Of a stretch of 64,000 bases of DNA, positions 1-9,507 are shown in pieces. Origin of the DNA: Chromatiales bacterium (GTDB taxonomy: Bacteria; Pseudomonadota; Gammaproteobacteria; Chromatiales; Chromatiaceae); NCBI GenBank assembly GCA_024762475.1, contig JANTHJ010000005.1, positions 1-64,000 on the forward strand. Reading direction: 5' to 3'. Below the pieces are notes generated by a model that was not told where the DNA came from, searched no databases, and was given only the letters and a program-made list of their open reading frames with translations. Positions within the stretch are counted from its first letter, which is position 1. Every line of letters begins with the position of its first letter. The translations under genes were made by a program, and so were the position numbers.

Positions 1-2
1 CC

Positions 3-587
3 GTATCTCTGTTCTCTGTAGTCGCTGCCGCGCCAGCACTGGCGGCCGGTGACGCCGCTGCGGGCAAGGCAAAGTCCGCTACCTGTGCTGCTTGTCATGG
101 GATGGATGGCAACAGCGCGGCGCCCAACTTCCCGAAGCTGGCAGGTCAGCATGCCAGCTACCTGATGAAAGAACTGCACGATTTCAAGAGTGGCAAGCGC
201 AAGGACCCGACCATGTCCGCCATGGCGGCGCCCCTGAGCGATGACGACATCGCCAATCTGGCCGCCTTCTATGCCAGTCAGAAAGTCGCTTCGGGCAAGA
301 CCGCCGAGGACAAGCTGGAGGCCGGGCAAACCCTTTACCGTGTGGGCGATGCCACCTCTGGCGTCGCAGCCTGTGCGGCCTGTCACTCGCCCACCGGCAG
401 CGGCAATCCCCAGGCGAAGTTCCCGGCCCTGCACGGCCAGCATGCCACCTACGTGGCCTCACAGTTGAAGAAGTTCCGCAGCGCCGAGCGCGCCAACGAC
501 CCCGGTTCGATGATGCGGGGGGTTGCGGCAAAGATGACTGATGCAGAGATCGATGCGGTGGCAGAGTACGTCCAGGGCCTGCAGTGA
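3..587 (+). CDS. Diheme cytochrome c4-type c-type cytochrome (5' truncated by window edge)
   Basis: Frame open from the window start through an AlaxAla-like signal peptide end; two CxxCH motifs (CAACH near 87 and CAACH near 372); two-domain c4-like layout. Confidence 0.88.
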   Translation, partial: VSLFSVVAAAPALAAGDAAAGKAKSATCAACHGMDGNSAAPNFPKLAGQHASYLMKELHDFKSGKRKDPTMSAMAAPLSDDDIANLAAFYASQKVASGKTAEDKLEAGQTLYRVGDATSGVAACAACHSPTGSGNPQAKFPALHGQHATYVASQLKKFRSAERANDPGSMMRGVAAKMTDAEIDAVAEYVQGLQ

Positions 588-750
588 GCGGGGCGGACAT
601 CGCCACAGCGATGACAGGGCGGCCCTCGGGCCGCCCTTTTCGTTCTGCCTTCCGGTAGCCGGGAACTCCCGATTCCATAGGCGTTCGAAGGCTTGTATCC
701 TGCAACCGGCGGCCTTGGCGGCCGCATCGACGATTCGAGGAGTGGAGCGC

Positions 751-1395
751 GTGAAACAATTGACAAGAATGTTGCTGCTGGGTCTTGCACTTGGGCTGGT
801 GATGTCACCGGTCATCGCCCGCGATTTCGAGGAAGGGGTCAACTACGAACGGATTGAACCGCAGCCACCGGTTGGGAAGCCAGGCGACAAGATCGAGGTG
901 CTGGAATTCTTCATGTGGCTCTGCCCCCACTGCTATCGGTTGGAGCCACATATGCAGGCATGGCTGAAGCACAAGGCAGACGACATCGAGTTCATACAGG
1001 TGCCGGCGATGTTCGGTGGTCCGGCCAACCTGCATGTCAAGGTTTTCTATGCCCTGCAGGCAATGGGTGAACTGGATAGGGTTCACGAGGCATTCTTCAA
1101 AGAGATCCACGAGAAGCGTAACCGCCTGCGAGATCAGGACGCGGTGGAGGCCTTTCTGCGGGAGCAAGGCGTGGATATCGACAAGTTCCGCCAGGCGATG
1201 AATTCCTTTGCCGTGGCCGCGCATGCCAATCGGGCGGCCGCCCTGCTGCGCCGCTACGGGATTCGCGGTGTCCCCGCCCTGGTGGTGGATGGACGCTACA
1301 AGAGCGGAAAGGGACTAGACTATAAAGATATGCCGGTGCTGGTCGATTACCTGGCAGAGCGCGTTCGCACGGAGCGCCAGAAGAACAGCGAGTGA
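751..1395 (+). CDS. dsbA: Thiol:disulfide interchange protein DsbA (periplasmic)
   Basis: GTG start preceded by a GAGG RBS, signal peptide, CPHC active site in FFMWLCPHCYRLEP, cis-Pro region GIRGVPALVVDGRY. The tracked ORF start at 541 is upstream of the likely start. Confidence 0.88.
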   Translation: MKQLTRMLLLGLALGLVMSPVIARDFEEGVNYERIEPQPPVGKPGDKIEVLEFFMWLCPHCYRLEPHMQAWLKHKADDIEFIQVPAMFGGPANLHVKVFYALQAMGELDRVHEAFFKEIHEKRNRLRDQDAVEAFLREQGVDIDKFRQAMNSFAVAAHANRAAALLRRYGIRGVPALVVDGRYKSGKGLDYKDMPVLVDYLAERVRTERQKNSE

Positions 1396-2216
1396 CAGTA
1401 GGCCAAATGGATCCGACGCAAGCCCCATCGACTCAGGATGAAGCCGCCGTACTCAAGGCGGGGGAGCGCCTGCGTCTGCTCAGCTACAACATCCAGGCGG
1501 GCATAGATACCAACCAGTTCCGGGACTACCTGACCAAGGGATGGCGGCATGTACTTCCCAGCCGTCAGCGCCTGCACAACCTCGATCGCATCGCGCGCAT
1601 GCTGCGGGGATACGACCTGGTCGGGCTGCAGGAGGTGGACTCGGGCAGCCTGCGCAGCGGCTTTCTCGACATGACCGAGTACCTCGCGCACCGCGCCGGC
1701 TATCCTTATTGGTATCGCCAGGTCAATCGTGACATCGGCATGATCGCGCAGAACAGCAATGGGTTCCTCAGCCGCATCGCACCGAGTAACGTCACCAAGC
1801 ACCGTCTGCCGCCCGGGAATGGCCGCGGGGCCATGATCCTCGAGTTCGGCGAGGGGGCAGGGGCGTTGCATATCTGCACCGTACACCTGGCCCTCTCAAG
1901 GCGCCTGCGGCGCAGACAGCTCGATTTCGTTGCCGAGCGGCTGAAGGATGCACGTCACGTAGTGGTGATGGGCGACCTCAATACCAGTTGCGACACCGCG
2001 GAGTTCCGTCATTTCGTCGAGCACAACGACCTGGCCGAGCCGGGCTGCAGCAAGCCGACCTTCCCCAGCTGGCGTCCCAGCCGCCGGATAGATCACATCC
2101 TGGTTTCGCATTCGTTGCAGGTGCTCAATGCCCGGGTCCTCGACTACCCCCTCAGCGACCATCTGCCGGTCTGCGTCGAGATCCTGATTCCGGACGGCAT
2201 ACGGCTGGCTGCCTGA
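1392..2216 (+). CDS. Endonuclease/exonuclease/phosphatase family protein
   Basis: LLSYNIQAG, GLQEVDSGS, GDLNT, RIDHILVS, SDHLPV motifs of the EEP fold. Confidence 0.85.
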   Translation: MTVGQMDPTQAPSTQDEAAVLKAGERLRLLSYNIQAGIDTNQFRDYLTKGWRHVLPSRQRLHNLDRIARMLRGYDLVGLQEVDSGSLRSGFLDMTEYLAHRAGYPYWYRQVNRDIGMIAQNSNGFLSRIAPSNVTKHRLPPGNGRGAMILEFGEGAGALHICTVHLALSRRLRRRQLDFVAERLKDARHVVVMGDLNTSCDTAEFRHFVEHNDLAEPGCSKPTFPSWRPSRRIDHILVSHSLQVLNARVLDYPLSDHLPVCVEILIPDGIRLAA

Positions 2217-2225
2217 GCCGCACGC

Positions 2226-3788
2226 ATGGCCCCGGAGACCGACTGGCGCGATCGTTACCTGGAGCTGGCCGATCAGTTCGAGACCGCCGAGCAGCGCTGG
2301 CAGTCGGCGGAGCGTGAACTGGTGCGCCTGGTGGCGCGCCTGTGTATCGCCACCGGCGGACTCGATGCTCAGCTCGATCCCCATCTTTCCCGCTTGCGCA
2401 AGGCGGCCAAGGGCGGCAGCAGCGAGCCTTTGATCACTCAGGCGGGCGAGTTGGGCGATGCCCTGCTGAAGGCCCAGGACGACCGGGTAAAAGGGGATCT
2501 GGTGGCGCGCCTGCTGGACCACTCTGCCCTGCCGGGTTCCCGGGTGAAGGCGGCACTCAAACTTTGGCGCCATTTGGCCGCGGCGCCGGGACGGGCGGAT
2601 GAGTCCCGGCTGGATGAGCTGGCGGCACTATTGTTCGGCGAAGCCAAGGCGGCCAGCGAGGGCGCCGGATCTGGCAGCCGCCTGCTGGGACGACTGCTGA
2701 CCCGCACCGGTCAGGCGCATCCCAATCGCCTGTTGCGTGAGGTGCTCGGGGCGATCCATTGGCCCTCCGGCAGCGAGGACAAGGTTGCAGCACTGAGGCA
2801 ACATCTGGCCAAGGATGCCGCCGACGATGCCTGGATCGAGGTGGTTCGGCAGATCGGCGACATGGCGGCCAAGGCACTGGATCGGGCCCACCAGGATGCC
2901 GAGGCCTCCAGCCGCTTCCTGGCGCAGCTGACCGAACGGCTGGAGGCGATCGATCACTATATGCTGGGCGACAGCGAGCGCCGCAAGGCCTCGCGCGAGA
3001 GCAGCATGCGCCTGGGAAAGGCAGTCAGCAGCGAGGTGGGTGGACTGTCCGCCAGCATGGACGAGGGGGGCGAGTTGGAGGGTCTGCGCCGCGAGGTGAT
3101 CGACACCCTCGACCGGATCCAGCAGCACGTGTCCGTGCATCTGAAGGCCGAGGCCGAGCGCGGCCTGCATGCGGAGCATCAGGCGGCGTTGTTGAAACAC
3201 CAGCTCCAGGCCCTGGAGGGGGAGGCCTTTGAGCTGCGTCGCCAGGTGGAGCAGAGCCGCCAGCAGGCGATGCGCGACCCGCTCACCGATCTGCCCAACC
3301 GGCGCGCCTTCGAGGCGCGGCTTGACGAAGAGCTGGCCCGCTGGCGGCGCTTCGGGTCGCCCTTGGCGCTGGTGGTCTACGATGTGGACGACTTCAAGCA
3401 GATCAACGACGTGTTTGGCCACAAGGCGGGCGACCGCGCGCTGGCGCTGATCGGTCGAATCCTCTCCGAGAGCCTGCGCGAGACCGATTTCATCGCCCGC
3501 TACGGGGGCGAGGAGTTCGTCGCCCTGTTGCCCGGCGCCGACGCCGAGGCGGCCCTCAAGGTGGCCGACGTGATGCGTCATCAGGTGGGGCAGGCCGGCA
3601 TGCACTCGCACAACCGGCCGGTGAAGATCACCCTGTCCGGTGGCGTGGCGGTGGTGGGCGAGGGCGAGAGCGGTGAGCAGCTGTTCGAGCGGGCGGATCA
3701 GGCCATGTACCAGGCCAAGCAGCGGGGCAAGAATCAGTGTGTCCTGGCCGCGCCACCCGCCGCCGCCGAGGATGCCGCCTCAGGGTAG
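2226..3788 (+). CDS. Diguanylate cyclase (GGDEF domain, N-terminal coiled coil)
   Basis: DPLTDLPNRRAFE and RYGGEEFVALLPG motifs. Confidence 0.9.
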   Translation: MAPETDWRDRYLELADQFETAEQRWQSAERELVRLVARLCIATGGLDAQLDPHLSRLRKAAKGGSSEPLITQAGELGDALLKAQDDRVKGDLVARLLDHSALPGSRVKAALKLWRHLAAAPGRADESRLDELAALLFGEAKAASEGAGSGSRLLGRLLTRTGQAHPNRLLREVLGAIHWPSGSEDKVAALRQHLAKDAADDAWIEVVRQIGDMAAKALDRAHQDAEASSRFLAQLTERLEAIDHYMLGDSERRKASRESSMRLGKAVSSEVGGLSASMDEGGELEGLRREVIDTLDRIQQHVSVHLKAEAERGLHAEHQAALLKHQLQALEGEAFELRRQVEQSRQQAMRDPLTDLPNRRAFEARLDEELARWRRFGSPLALVVYDVDDFKQINDVFGHKAGDRALALIGRILSESLRETDFIARYGGEEFVALLPGADAEAALKVADVMRHQVGQAGMHSHNRPVKITLSGGVAVVGEGESGEQLFERADQAMYQAKQRGKNQCVLAAPPAAAEDAASG

Positions 3789-4343
3789 CGGGCTCATGTC
3801 CGCCCAGGCGTGGCGCCATGCCATCCCCGTTGCCTGGGCCAGACCCTTGCTGAGCCCGTCGCCGGGCGTGGCCTCGCCCGGAAAGACATTGCGCAGCTCC
3901 AATAGCACCCGACCCATCGCTGCCTGTTGTCGCCAGTCCAGGGTCGTGGCGGTGACCGCCTGCCCGCAGGACGGGCAATGGGTTTCTGCCTCGGCAGTGG
4001 GGATGCGCGCCCGCCAGTCGTCCAACCGCGCGCGACAGTGGGGGCAACGGGGCTTGCCGGTCTGTGCACCGGTGAGCAGCTTAGGGCGGTCCAGTGGGCC
4101 GATCAGGGCGACATGGCAGAAGTCGCGGTCTTCCTCGGATTCCGGTTCGAAGCGCAGGTGCGGCGAGCAACCGGCGAAGATCACCTGGCGGGCAAAGCCC
4201 GGGCCGGCCTGGTAGACCTGCTTGGTGGCATCCAGGTGCAAGGGGGCTCCGATGATTTCCAGCTCGCGGACCAGGTCCAGGATTTCCTGGGTATCGGGTA
4301 CTGCGGTCGGGTCGTCGGGAAAGAGATAGAGACTGCCGTTCAC
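3780..4343 (-). CDS. Conserved hypothetical protein with zinc-ribbon CxxC pairs
   Basis: CPHCRARLDDW...HCPSCGQ; convergent with the GGDEF gene, 3' ends overlapping by 9 bp. Confidence 0.6.
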   Translation of the reverse strand: MNGSLYLFPDDPTAVPDTQEILDLVRELEIIGAPLHLDATKQVYQAGPGFARQVIFAGCSPHLRFEPESEEDRDFCHVALIGPLDRPKLLTGAQTGKPRCPHCRARLDDWRARIPTAEAETHCPSCGQAVTATTLDWRQQAAMGRVLLELRNVFPGEATPGDGLSKGLAQATGMAWRHAWADMSPLP

Positions 4344-4390
4344 GGGGGGTCCTGAGTGCTGCTGCCAAGCCCAGCCGGTAGAATAAGCGG

Positions 4391-4633
4391 ATGAAGCGAT
4401 TTCTGATACTGCTGGTGCGCGGCTACCAGGTCCTGATCAGCCCGGTCCTGGGCAACAACTGTCGCTACTATCCCAGCTGCTCGGCCTACACCATCGAGGC
4501 GATGGAGAAGTGGGGTCCGCTGAAGGGGCTGTGGATGGGCATCCGGCGGGTATCGAGATGCCATCCCTGGCACGAGGGGGGTGTCGATCCGGTGCCCGAT
4601 CCGCCCTCGCAGTGTCCTCATCACCATGACTGA
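4391..4633 (+). CDS. yidD: Membrane protein insertion efficiency factor YidD
   Basis: [59 protein letters not shown]. Confidence 0.95.
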   Translation: MKRFLILLVRGYQVLISPVLGNNCRYYPSCSAYTIEAMEKWGPLKGLWMGIRRVSRCHPWHEGGVDPVPDPPSQCPHHHD

Positions 4634-5675
4634 GCTGCCCCCGTTGTTTCGAGATCGCGCGTCCTTTCACGCGACCTTCACCGCCGGCCTCGAACGTCTG
4701 TTACGCGCCCATGACGGGCTGGGGGTGTTCATCCTGGTGCTGGCGAATGCCGGCTTCGATCCGCTCATTCAGCAGCGCCTGCAGGCCGATCTGGAGCAGC
4801 GGCTTGCTCAACTCTCGGAGGCCCTGCGCGAACTGCTGCGCGGAGGACGCAGGCTCCCTGATGCCCCGGACGATGTGGATGTCTTCCTGCGGCTGATGGT
4901 ACTGGGCCTGGAGGGGCTGCCGCCGACCCGGTTCCGCCAGGTCGGCCCCTGGCAGCTGCAGTACAACCTGCTGCGCGCGCTGCGGCCGCCGCGCATGGCG
5001 AACGTGGCGGTGGAGGGCCTGCGCAAGCCGTTCGATGCTGGGGGCTTTCACTTCAACAAGCCCTTCCTGCAAAAGGAGGTCCTCTGGGAAGGATCCCTGC
5101 TGGGCCGGCCGGTCCGGTTGCTCTATAACAAGTTCCCTTTTGCGCCCCTGCATGGGTTATTGGTGATCGATCCGGGGGCCGAGCGTCCCCAGCTGTTGGG
5201 TGAGGAGGAGCATCGCCTGGTGTGGGATCTGTGCGAACAGGCGGGCAAGACCATGCCGGGTCTCGGGGCCGGCTACAACAGCTATGGCGCCTATGCCTCG
5301 GTCAATCACCAGCATTTCCAGACGTTCGTGCTCGAAGCCGGACAGCGCTTTCCTGTGGAGGCGCCCGAGTGGCGGCACAATGGGGGTGATGTTCCCTACC
5401 CTGTCGCCTGCGCCTGCCATACCGGTGTCGGACGGGCCTGGGAACGGCTGGAGCGGCTGCACGCGACTGATCAGGCCTACAACCTGCTCTACCGGCCAGG
5501 GCGCCTCTATGTGATGCCCCGGCGTTTTCAGGGCAGCTATCATCACGCCGGGTGGACCGGCGGTTTCGCCTGGTCCGAACTCTCCGGCAGCACGACCACC
5601 TTCAACGCAGACGACTTTCAGTCCCTGGATGCCGTCGCCATCGAGGCCGAGATGGCCAAACTGGCGCTGGGCTGA
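4626..5675 (+). CDS. HIT-like (GalT/ATP-adenylyltransferase/GDP-sugar phosphorylase-like) protein
   Basis: HxHxQ-type motif in [25 protein letters not shown]; start ATG at 4626 overlaps the yidD stop. Confidence 0.6.
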   Translation: MTELPPLFRDRASFHATFTAGLERLLRAHDGLGVFILVLANAGFDPLIQQRLQADLEQRLAQLSEALRELLRGGRRLPDAPDDVDVFLRLMVLGLEGLPPTRFRQVGPWQLQYNLLRALRPPRMANVAVEGLRKPFDAGGFHFNKPFLQKEVLWEGSLLGRPVRLLYNKFPFAPLHGLLVIDPGAERPQLLGEEEHRLVWDLCEQAGKTMPGLGAGYNSYGAYASVNHQHFQTFVLEAGQRFPVEAPEWRHNGGDVPYPVACACHTGVGRAWERLERLHATDQAYNLLYRPGRLYVMPRRFQGSYHHAGWTGGFAWSELSGSTTTFNADDFQSLDAVAIEAEMAKLALG

Positions 5676-5677
5676 GC

Positions 5678-6568
5678 TCAGCCCTGCATCTGCTCCAGCG
5701 CGCGGATGCGATCCTCCAGCGGCGGATGGCTGGCGAATAGGTCAGCCACCTTGCCGCCGGCGATACCGAAGGCAGCCATCTCGTCGGGCAGGGCCACGGC
5801 ATCTTCACCACCGGCCTGCTGGGCGACGGTCTGCAGGCGGCGCAAAGCCGCGATCATCTTATGCCGCCCGGCAAGGTGCGCACCGCCGGCGTCGGCACGG
5901 TATTCGCGCCAGCGCGAAAACCACATCACGATCATCGACGCCAGAATGCCGAGTACCACCTGTGCGACCAGAGAGGCGAGGAAGAATCCAATACCGTGGC
6001 CGCGCTCGTTGCGCAGCACCACCCGGTCGATGATGTGACCGATCACGCGCGACAGGAAGATCACGAAGGTGTTGATCACTCCCTGTATCAGCGTCAGGGT
6101 CACCATGTCCCCATTCGCGACGTGACTGACCTCGTGGGCCAGCACCGCCTCGACCTCGTCACGGTTCATGTTTTGCAGTAGTCCGGTGCTCACCGCGACC
6201 AGGGCGTCGTTCTTGTTCCAGCCGGTGGCGAAGGCGTTGGGCGGCCCTGCGAAGATACCGACCTCCGGCATGCCGATGCCGGCCTGCTGGGCCAGACGGG
6301 TCACCGTGTCGACCAGCCAGCGCTCCGCCTCGTTGGCCGGCTGCTCGATCACCTGCACATGCATGCTCCGCTTGGCCAGGAACTTGGACATGAACAGCGA
6401 GATCAGCGCGCCTGAGAAGCCGATGACCGCCGAGTAGATCAGCAGGGCGTTGAGATTGAGGTCCACGCCGTTCTGTGCCAGCAGGTTGTCGATGCCGAGC
6501 AGGCGAAAGACCACGCTCAGGACGACAAGTACCGCGACGTTGGTCGCAAGAAGCAGAAGCAGGGCCAC
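5678..6568 (-). CDS. htpX: Zinc metalloprotease HtpX
   Basis: [10 protein letters not shown] (HExxH), membrane N-terminus, GPPNAFATG. Confidence 0.95.
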   Translation of the reverse strand: MALLLLLATNVAVLVVLSVVFRLLGIDNLLAQNGVDLNLNALLIYSAVIGFSGALISLFMSKFLAKRSMHVQVIEQPANEAERWLVDTVTRLAQQAGIGMPEVGIFAGPPNAFATGWNKNDALVAVSTGLLQNMNRDEVEAVLAHEVSHVANGDMVTLTLIQGVINTFVIFLSRVIGHIIDRVVLRNERGHGIGFFLASLVAQVVLGILASMIVMWFSRWREYRADAGGAHLAGRHKMIAALRRLQTVAQQAGGEDAVALPDEMAAFGIAGGKVADLFASHPPLEDRIRALEQMQG

Positions 6569-6684
6569 TTTTTTCTCCTGGGGAGGTTGGGTTGCTGTGG
6601 TAACAGACCCGGGGCGATTGCCAGGGTTCCTGTCGAGGGGAGGTATGGGCGGGAAGCCGGAAATTCAATCTTTCCGCTGGGGGG

Positions 6685-7122
6685 TCAAGCATCCCCGGCG
6701 GGAAGGTTTGCGCGTTGGCGTTCGAGCACCGGGATGTGGGCGATGTACAGCGCCACGCCCGCGATGCACAGGCCGCCGATCAACGAGGCGAGCGAAAAAG
6801 GACCAAATATCAGCGCGGTGGCCGACCAGGAGATTCCGAGCGCGACCCAGGCAACACGCTTGGCGCGCGCGGGCATGGCGTGATGTTCCTCCCAGCCGCG
6901 TACCAGGTGGCCGAACCGATCATGCTCCCGCAGCCAGCGGTGCCAGCGCGGGGAACTGCGCGAAAAGGCCCAGGCGGCGACCAGCAGAAAGACGGTGGTT
7001 GGCATCAGCGGCAGAAACGCGCCGACGATTCCGAGGCCGACGCAGAGCCATCCCAGCAGGAGGTAGGCGTGTCGCTTGCTCAAGTTCGTGTCTCCTGTCC
7101 GCGGGGTTGGGGCGACTTGCAT
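6685..7122 (-). CDS. YbaN/DUF454 family inner-membrane protein (start codon uncertain)
   Basis: GWLCVGLGIVGAFLPLMPTTVFLLVAAWAFSRSSPR. Confidence 0.8.
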   Translation of the reverse strand: MQVAPTPRTGDTNLSKRHAYLLLGWLCVGLGIVGAFLPLMPTTVFLLVAAWAFSRSSPRWHRWLREHDRFGHLVRGWEEHHAMPARAKRVAWVALGISWSATALIFGPFSLASLIGGLCIAGVALYIAHIPVLERQRANLPAGDA

Positions 7123-7178
7123 GTCTTATCGGTCAACTTCTGTTGGAGTTTAGCGAACCGGGGCGAGACGATAGGCTT

Positions 7179-7676
7179 TTAATCCCTGTCGTTTTCGCCC
7201 CGATATTGAATGTCCAGGATCTCGAATCGGCCGATCCTGTCGGGGAGTTCCACGCGTATCTCCTCGTTCAGGGCCCTGCCCAGCAGTGCGCGGGCTATAG
7301 GTGAGTCGACGCTGATCCAGTAACGCGCCGGATCGAACTCATCCGCCCCGACGATGCGAAAACACTGCCGTTCTCCCTGCTCATCGCAGATCTCCACCCA
7401 GGCGCCGAAGAACACCCGTTCCGGATCGTCCGGCAGGCGGTCGACGACCTTGAGTTCCGGGATGCGCCTTTGCAGGTAGCGGATGCGGCGATCGATCTCG
7501 CGCAGCTGCTTCTTCCGGTAGATATACTCCGCGTTCTCCGATCGATCCCCCTCGGCTGCCGCGGCCGACAGATGCCTGACTACCCTGCGGCGTTTTTCCC
7601 ACAGGGTCTGCTCTTCGGCCTTGAGTGCCTCGAATCCTTCACGGGTGATGTGGGGCGAGCGGGCCATAGGGCGCAA
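7179..7676 (-). CDS. greB: Transcription elongation factor GreB
   Basis: REGFEALKAEEQTLWEKRRRVV...SENAEYIYRKKQLREIDRRIRYL. Confidence 0.93.
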   Translation of the reverse strand: MRPMARSPHITREGFEALKAEEQTLWEKRRRVVRHLSAAAAEGDRSENAEYIYRKKQLREIDRRIRYLQRRIPELKVVDRLPDDPERVFFGAWVEICDEQGERQCFRIVGADEFDPARYWISVDSPIARALLGRALNEEIRVELPDRIGRFEILDIQYRGENDRD

Positions 7677-7697
7677 ACAGTAAGAAGCCGAAGCGGG

Positions 7698-8072
7698 TCA
7701 GAACTGGCCAGTCCTGAGCATCACCAGGGTGCAGGCCTCCAGCCACGCGATGCCTGCCGCGTCCAGGGCCGCCTGAAACGCCCGCGATTCGGTGCCCGGG
7801 TTGAAGATCACCCGTCCGGGGGCGAGCTTCAGCAGTTCCGGTATCTGGGGCTCGAGCCGCTCGGGTCCCACATAGAGGGTCAGGGTATGGACCGGCGAGG
7901 GAATCGCGTCCAGGCGATTGGCCACTGGTAGTCCCTCGATCTGTTGAAAGCGCGGGTGGATGGGGGTGACGCGATAGCCTTGTTCGAGCAACAGGCGGAC
8001 CGCCTGGTTGGCATAGCGTGTGGGCTTGGGGCTGGCGCCGAGCACGGCGACATGGTGTTGCGCAGGATCCAT
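7698..8072 (-). CDS. CoA-binding domain protein (YccU-like)
   Basis: VAVLGASPKPTRYANQAVRLLLEQGYRVTPIHPRF; NPGTES. Confidence 0.88.
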   Translation of the reverse strand: MDPAQHHVAVLGASPKPTRYANQAVRLLLEQGYRVTPIHPRFQQIEGLPVANRLDAIPSPVHTLTLYVGPERLEPQIPELLKLAPGRVIFNPGTESRAFQAALDAAGIAWLEACTLVMLRTGQF

Positions 8073-8131
8073 GTGTCGATGATAGCAATTGGCTGCCGAG
8101 TCCGGGGGCTTGCGGCGCCCGCCGTATCCCC

Positions 8132-9427
8132 CTACAGGGAACCCACCTTGGCGGCCACGGAGGCGGCTGCCTTGAGGCCGTCCCCCTTGTCCTGACGTGG
8201 TGCCGGCTCAGCAACCGCCGCGTTCTCCACCACTTGCAAGGAAGGGTGCTCCTGGATCGAATCGGCTGCCGCTTGGTGTGGTGGAGCCGTTGGTGCCGGG
8301 GATTGCCTGCTCGAAGCGGTCGGGGCGGCGGCTACTGGCAACTCTTCGCACGACGCGGCAGTCGCAGTCGCTGGAGGCGTTTCGGCCGGGGGGCCGCTGG
8401 GTCGGTCGAAGCGCTCCCCGGAGCGGCTCTCCCACAGGGAGATGACCTCCCTGATCATTGCCGCGAATTGCAGCCTGTCCATCCCGGCCGTCAGCAGGCC
8501 AAGTTGTCGCATCAGCTCCTTGCGTCCCAGCGATCTCTCCTGGACCTCGTCAGCGAGTTGCAGCGCATCGAAAAAGGCGCTGAACTGTCCCCCCGCCGAA
8601 CGGGTGCCGCATGCCACCTGGTGCAGGCGATGCGCGATCACCTCCAGGTGGTGGGTTGCCATCGAGTCGGGGCACAGGCGCACGAAGGGCATATGACGGT
8701 ACAGCGCATCGCCCACGCAGGCATCCCTCTGCATGTAACCAAGGAAGTGGACCCGCAGTTGGAGGTGAGACCGTGCCGCCTTTTCGAAGCGCTGGAAACC
8801 GGCCTGCGCAGCAGCGGCGCTGGCGGTCTGGTTGACCACCAGCATGACCGGTCGGCCGAAGCCCCGCTGTTTCAGCTGTTGCAGCAGGGCAAGTGCTTCG
8901 CGTTGCGACTGGCGCTCGTCCGTGACCACCAACACCACGAAGGGCGATGCCTGGATCAGTTGCAGCTGGGCCTCGCTCTCGCCGCTGGCGCAGTCGACCA
9001 GCACGTAATCGAAAACCGCTTCGAGGCGATGCAGGCCGTCGCTCAGGCGTCTACGCTGGGCGCCGTGCAAGCCAGCGAAATCCTCCACGTGCCCGGCGCC
9101 CGGCATCAGCTGGACGCCATCGGAAACCGACCACAGGGCGCTCTCCAATTCGGCGCTTGCCCGTACGTAGTCGGCGAAACTGTAGGAGGGCGAAACGCCC
9201 AGCTGCATGCCTACATTGCTCAGGCTGGTATCGGCATCGAACAGGCAGACCCGCTGTCCCTTGTCGGCCAGGACGAACCCCAGATTGGTCACCAGCGTCG
9301 TCTTGCCGGCGCCTGATTCGCCACCACACACGGCAACCACTCGCGCAGGTGAAATCGCCTGCGACAACGGCAGATCCCCGTGCGTTGCAGGGTGCTTGTG
9401 AACAGACTGTTTCGGCAGGCTCGGCAT
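8132..9427 (-). CDS. MinD/ParA/FlhG-like P-loop ATPase with a Pro/Ala-rich C-terminal tail
   Basis: Deviant Walker A GGESGAGKTTLVTNLG, DADTSLSNVGMQLG, VLVDCASG. Confidence 0.8.
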   Translation of the reverse strand: MPSLPKQSVHKHPATHGDLPLSQAISPARVVAVCGGESGAGKTTLVTNLGFVLADKGQRVCLFDADTSLSNVGMQLGVSPSYSFADYVRASAELESALWSVSDGVQLMPGAGHVEDFAGLHGAQRRRLSDGLHRLEAVFDYVLVDCASGESEAQLQLIQASPFVVLVVTDERQSQREALALLQQLKQRGFGRPVMLVVNQTASAAAAQAGFQRFEKAARSHLQLRVHFLGYMQRDACVGDALYRHMPFVRLCPDSMATHHLEVIAHRLHQVACGTRSAGGQFSAFFDALQLADEVQERSLGRKELMRQLGLLTAGMDRLQFAAMIREVISLWESRSGERFDRPSGPPAETPPATATAASCEELPVAAAPTASSRQSPAPTAPPHQAAADSIQEHPSLQVVENAAVAEPAPRQDKGDGLKAAASVAAKVGSL

Positions 9428-9507
9428 ATAATTCGAGAATCGGCTTCCCGGAAGCGTTCGTCTTTGCAGTGCAAGCTTAATCCATATTAGGCTACCATGC
9501 GCAAATC

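Noticed and set aside
6450-7304. 284-aa plus-strand ORF spanning htpX-ybaN-greB
   Set aside because: Arg-rich translation across several well-supported minus-strand genes
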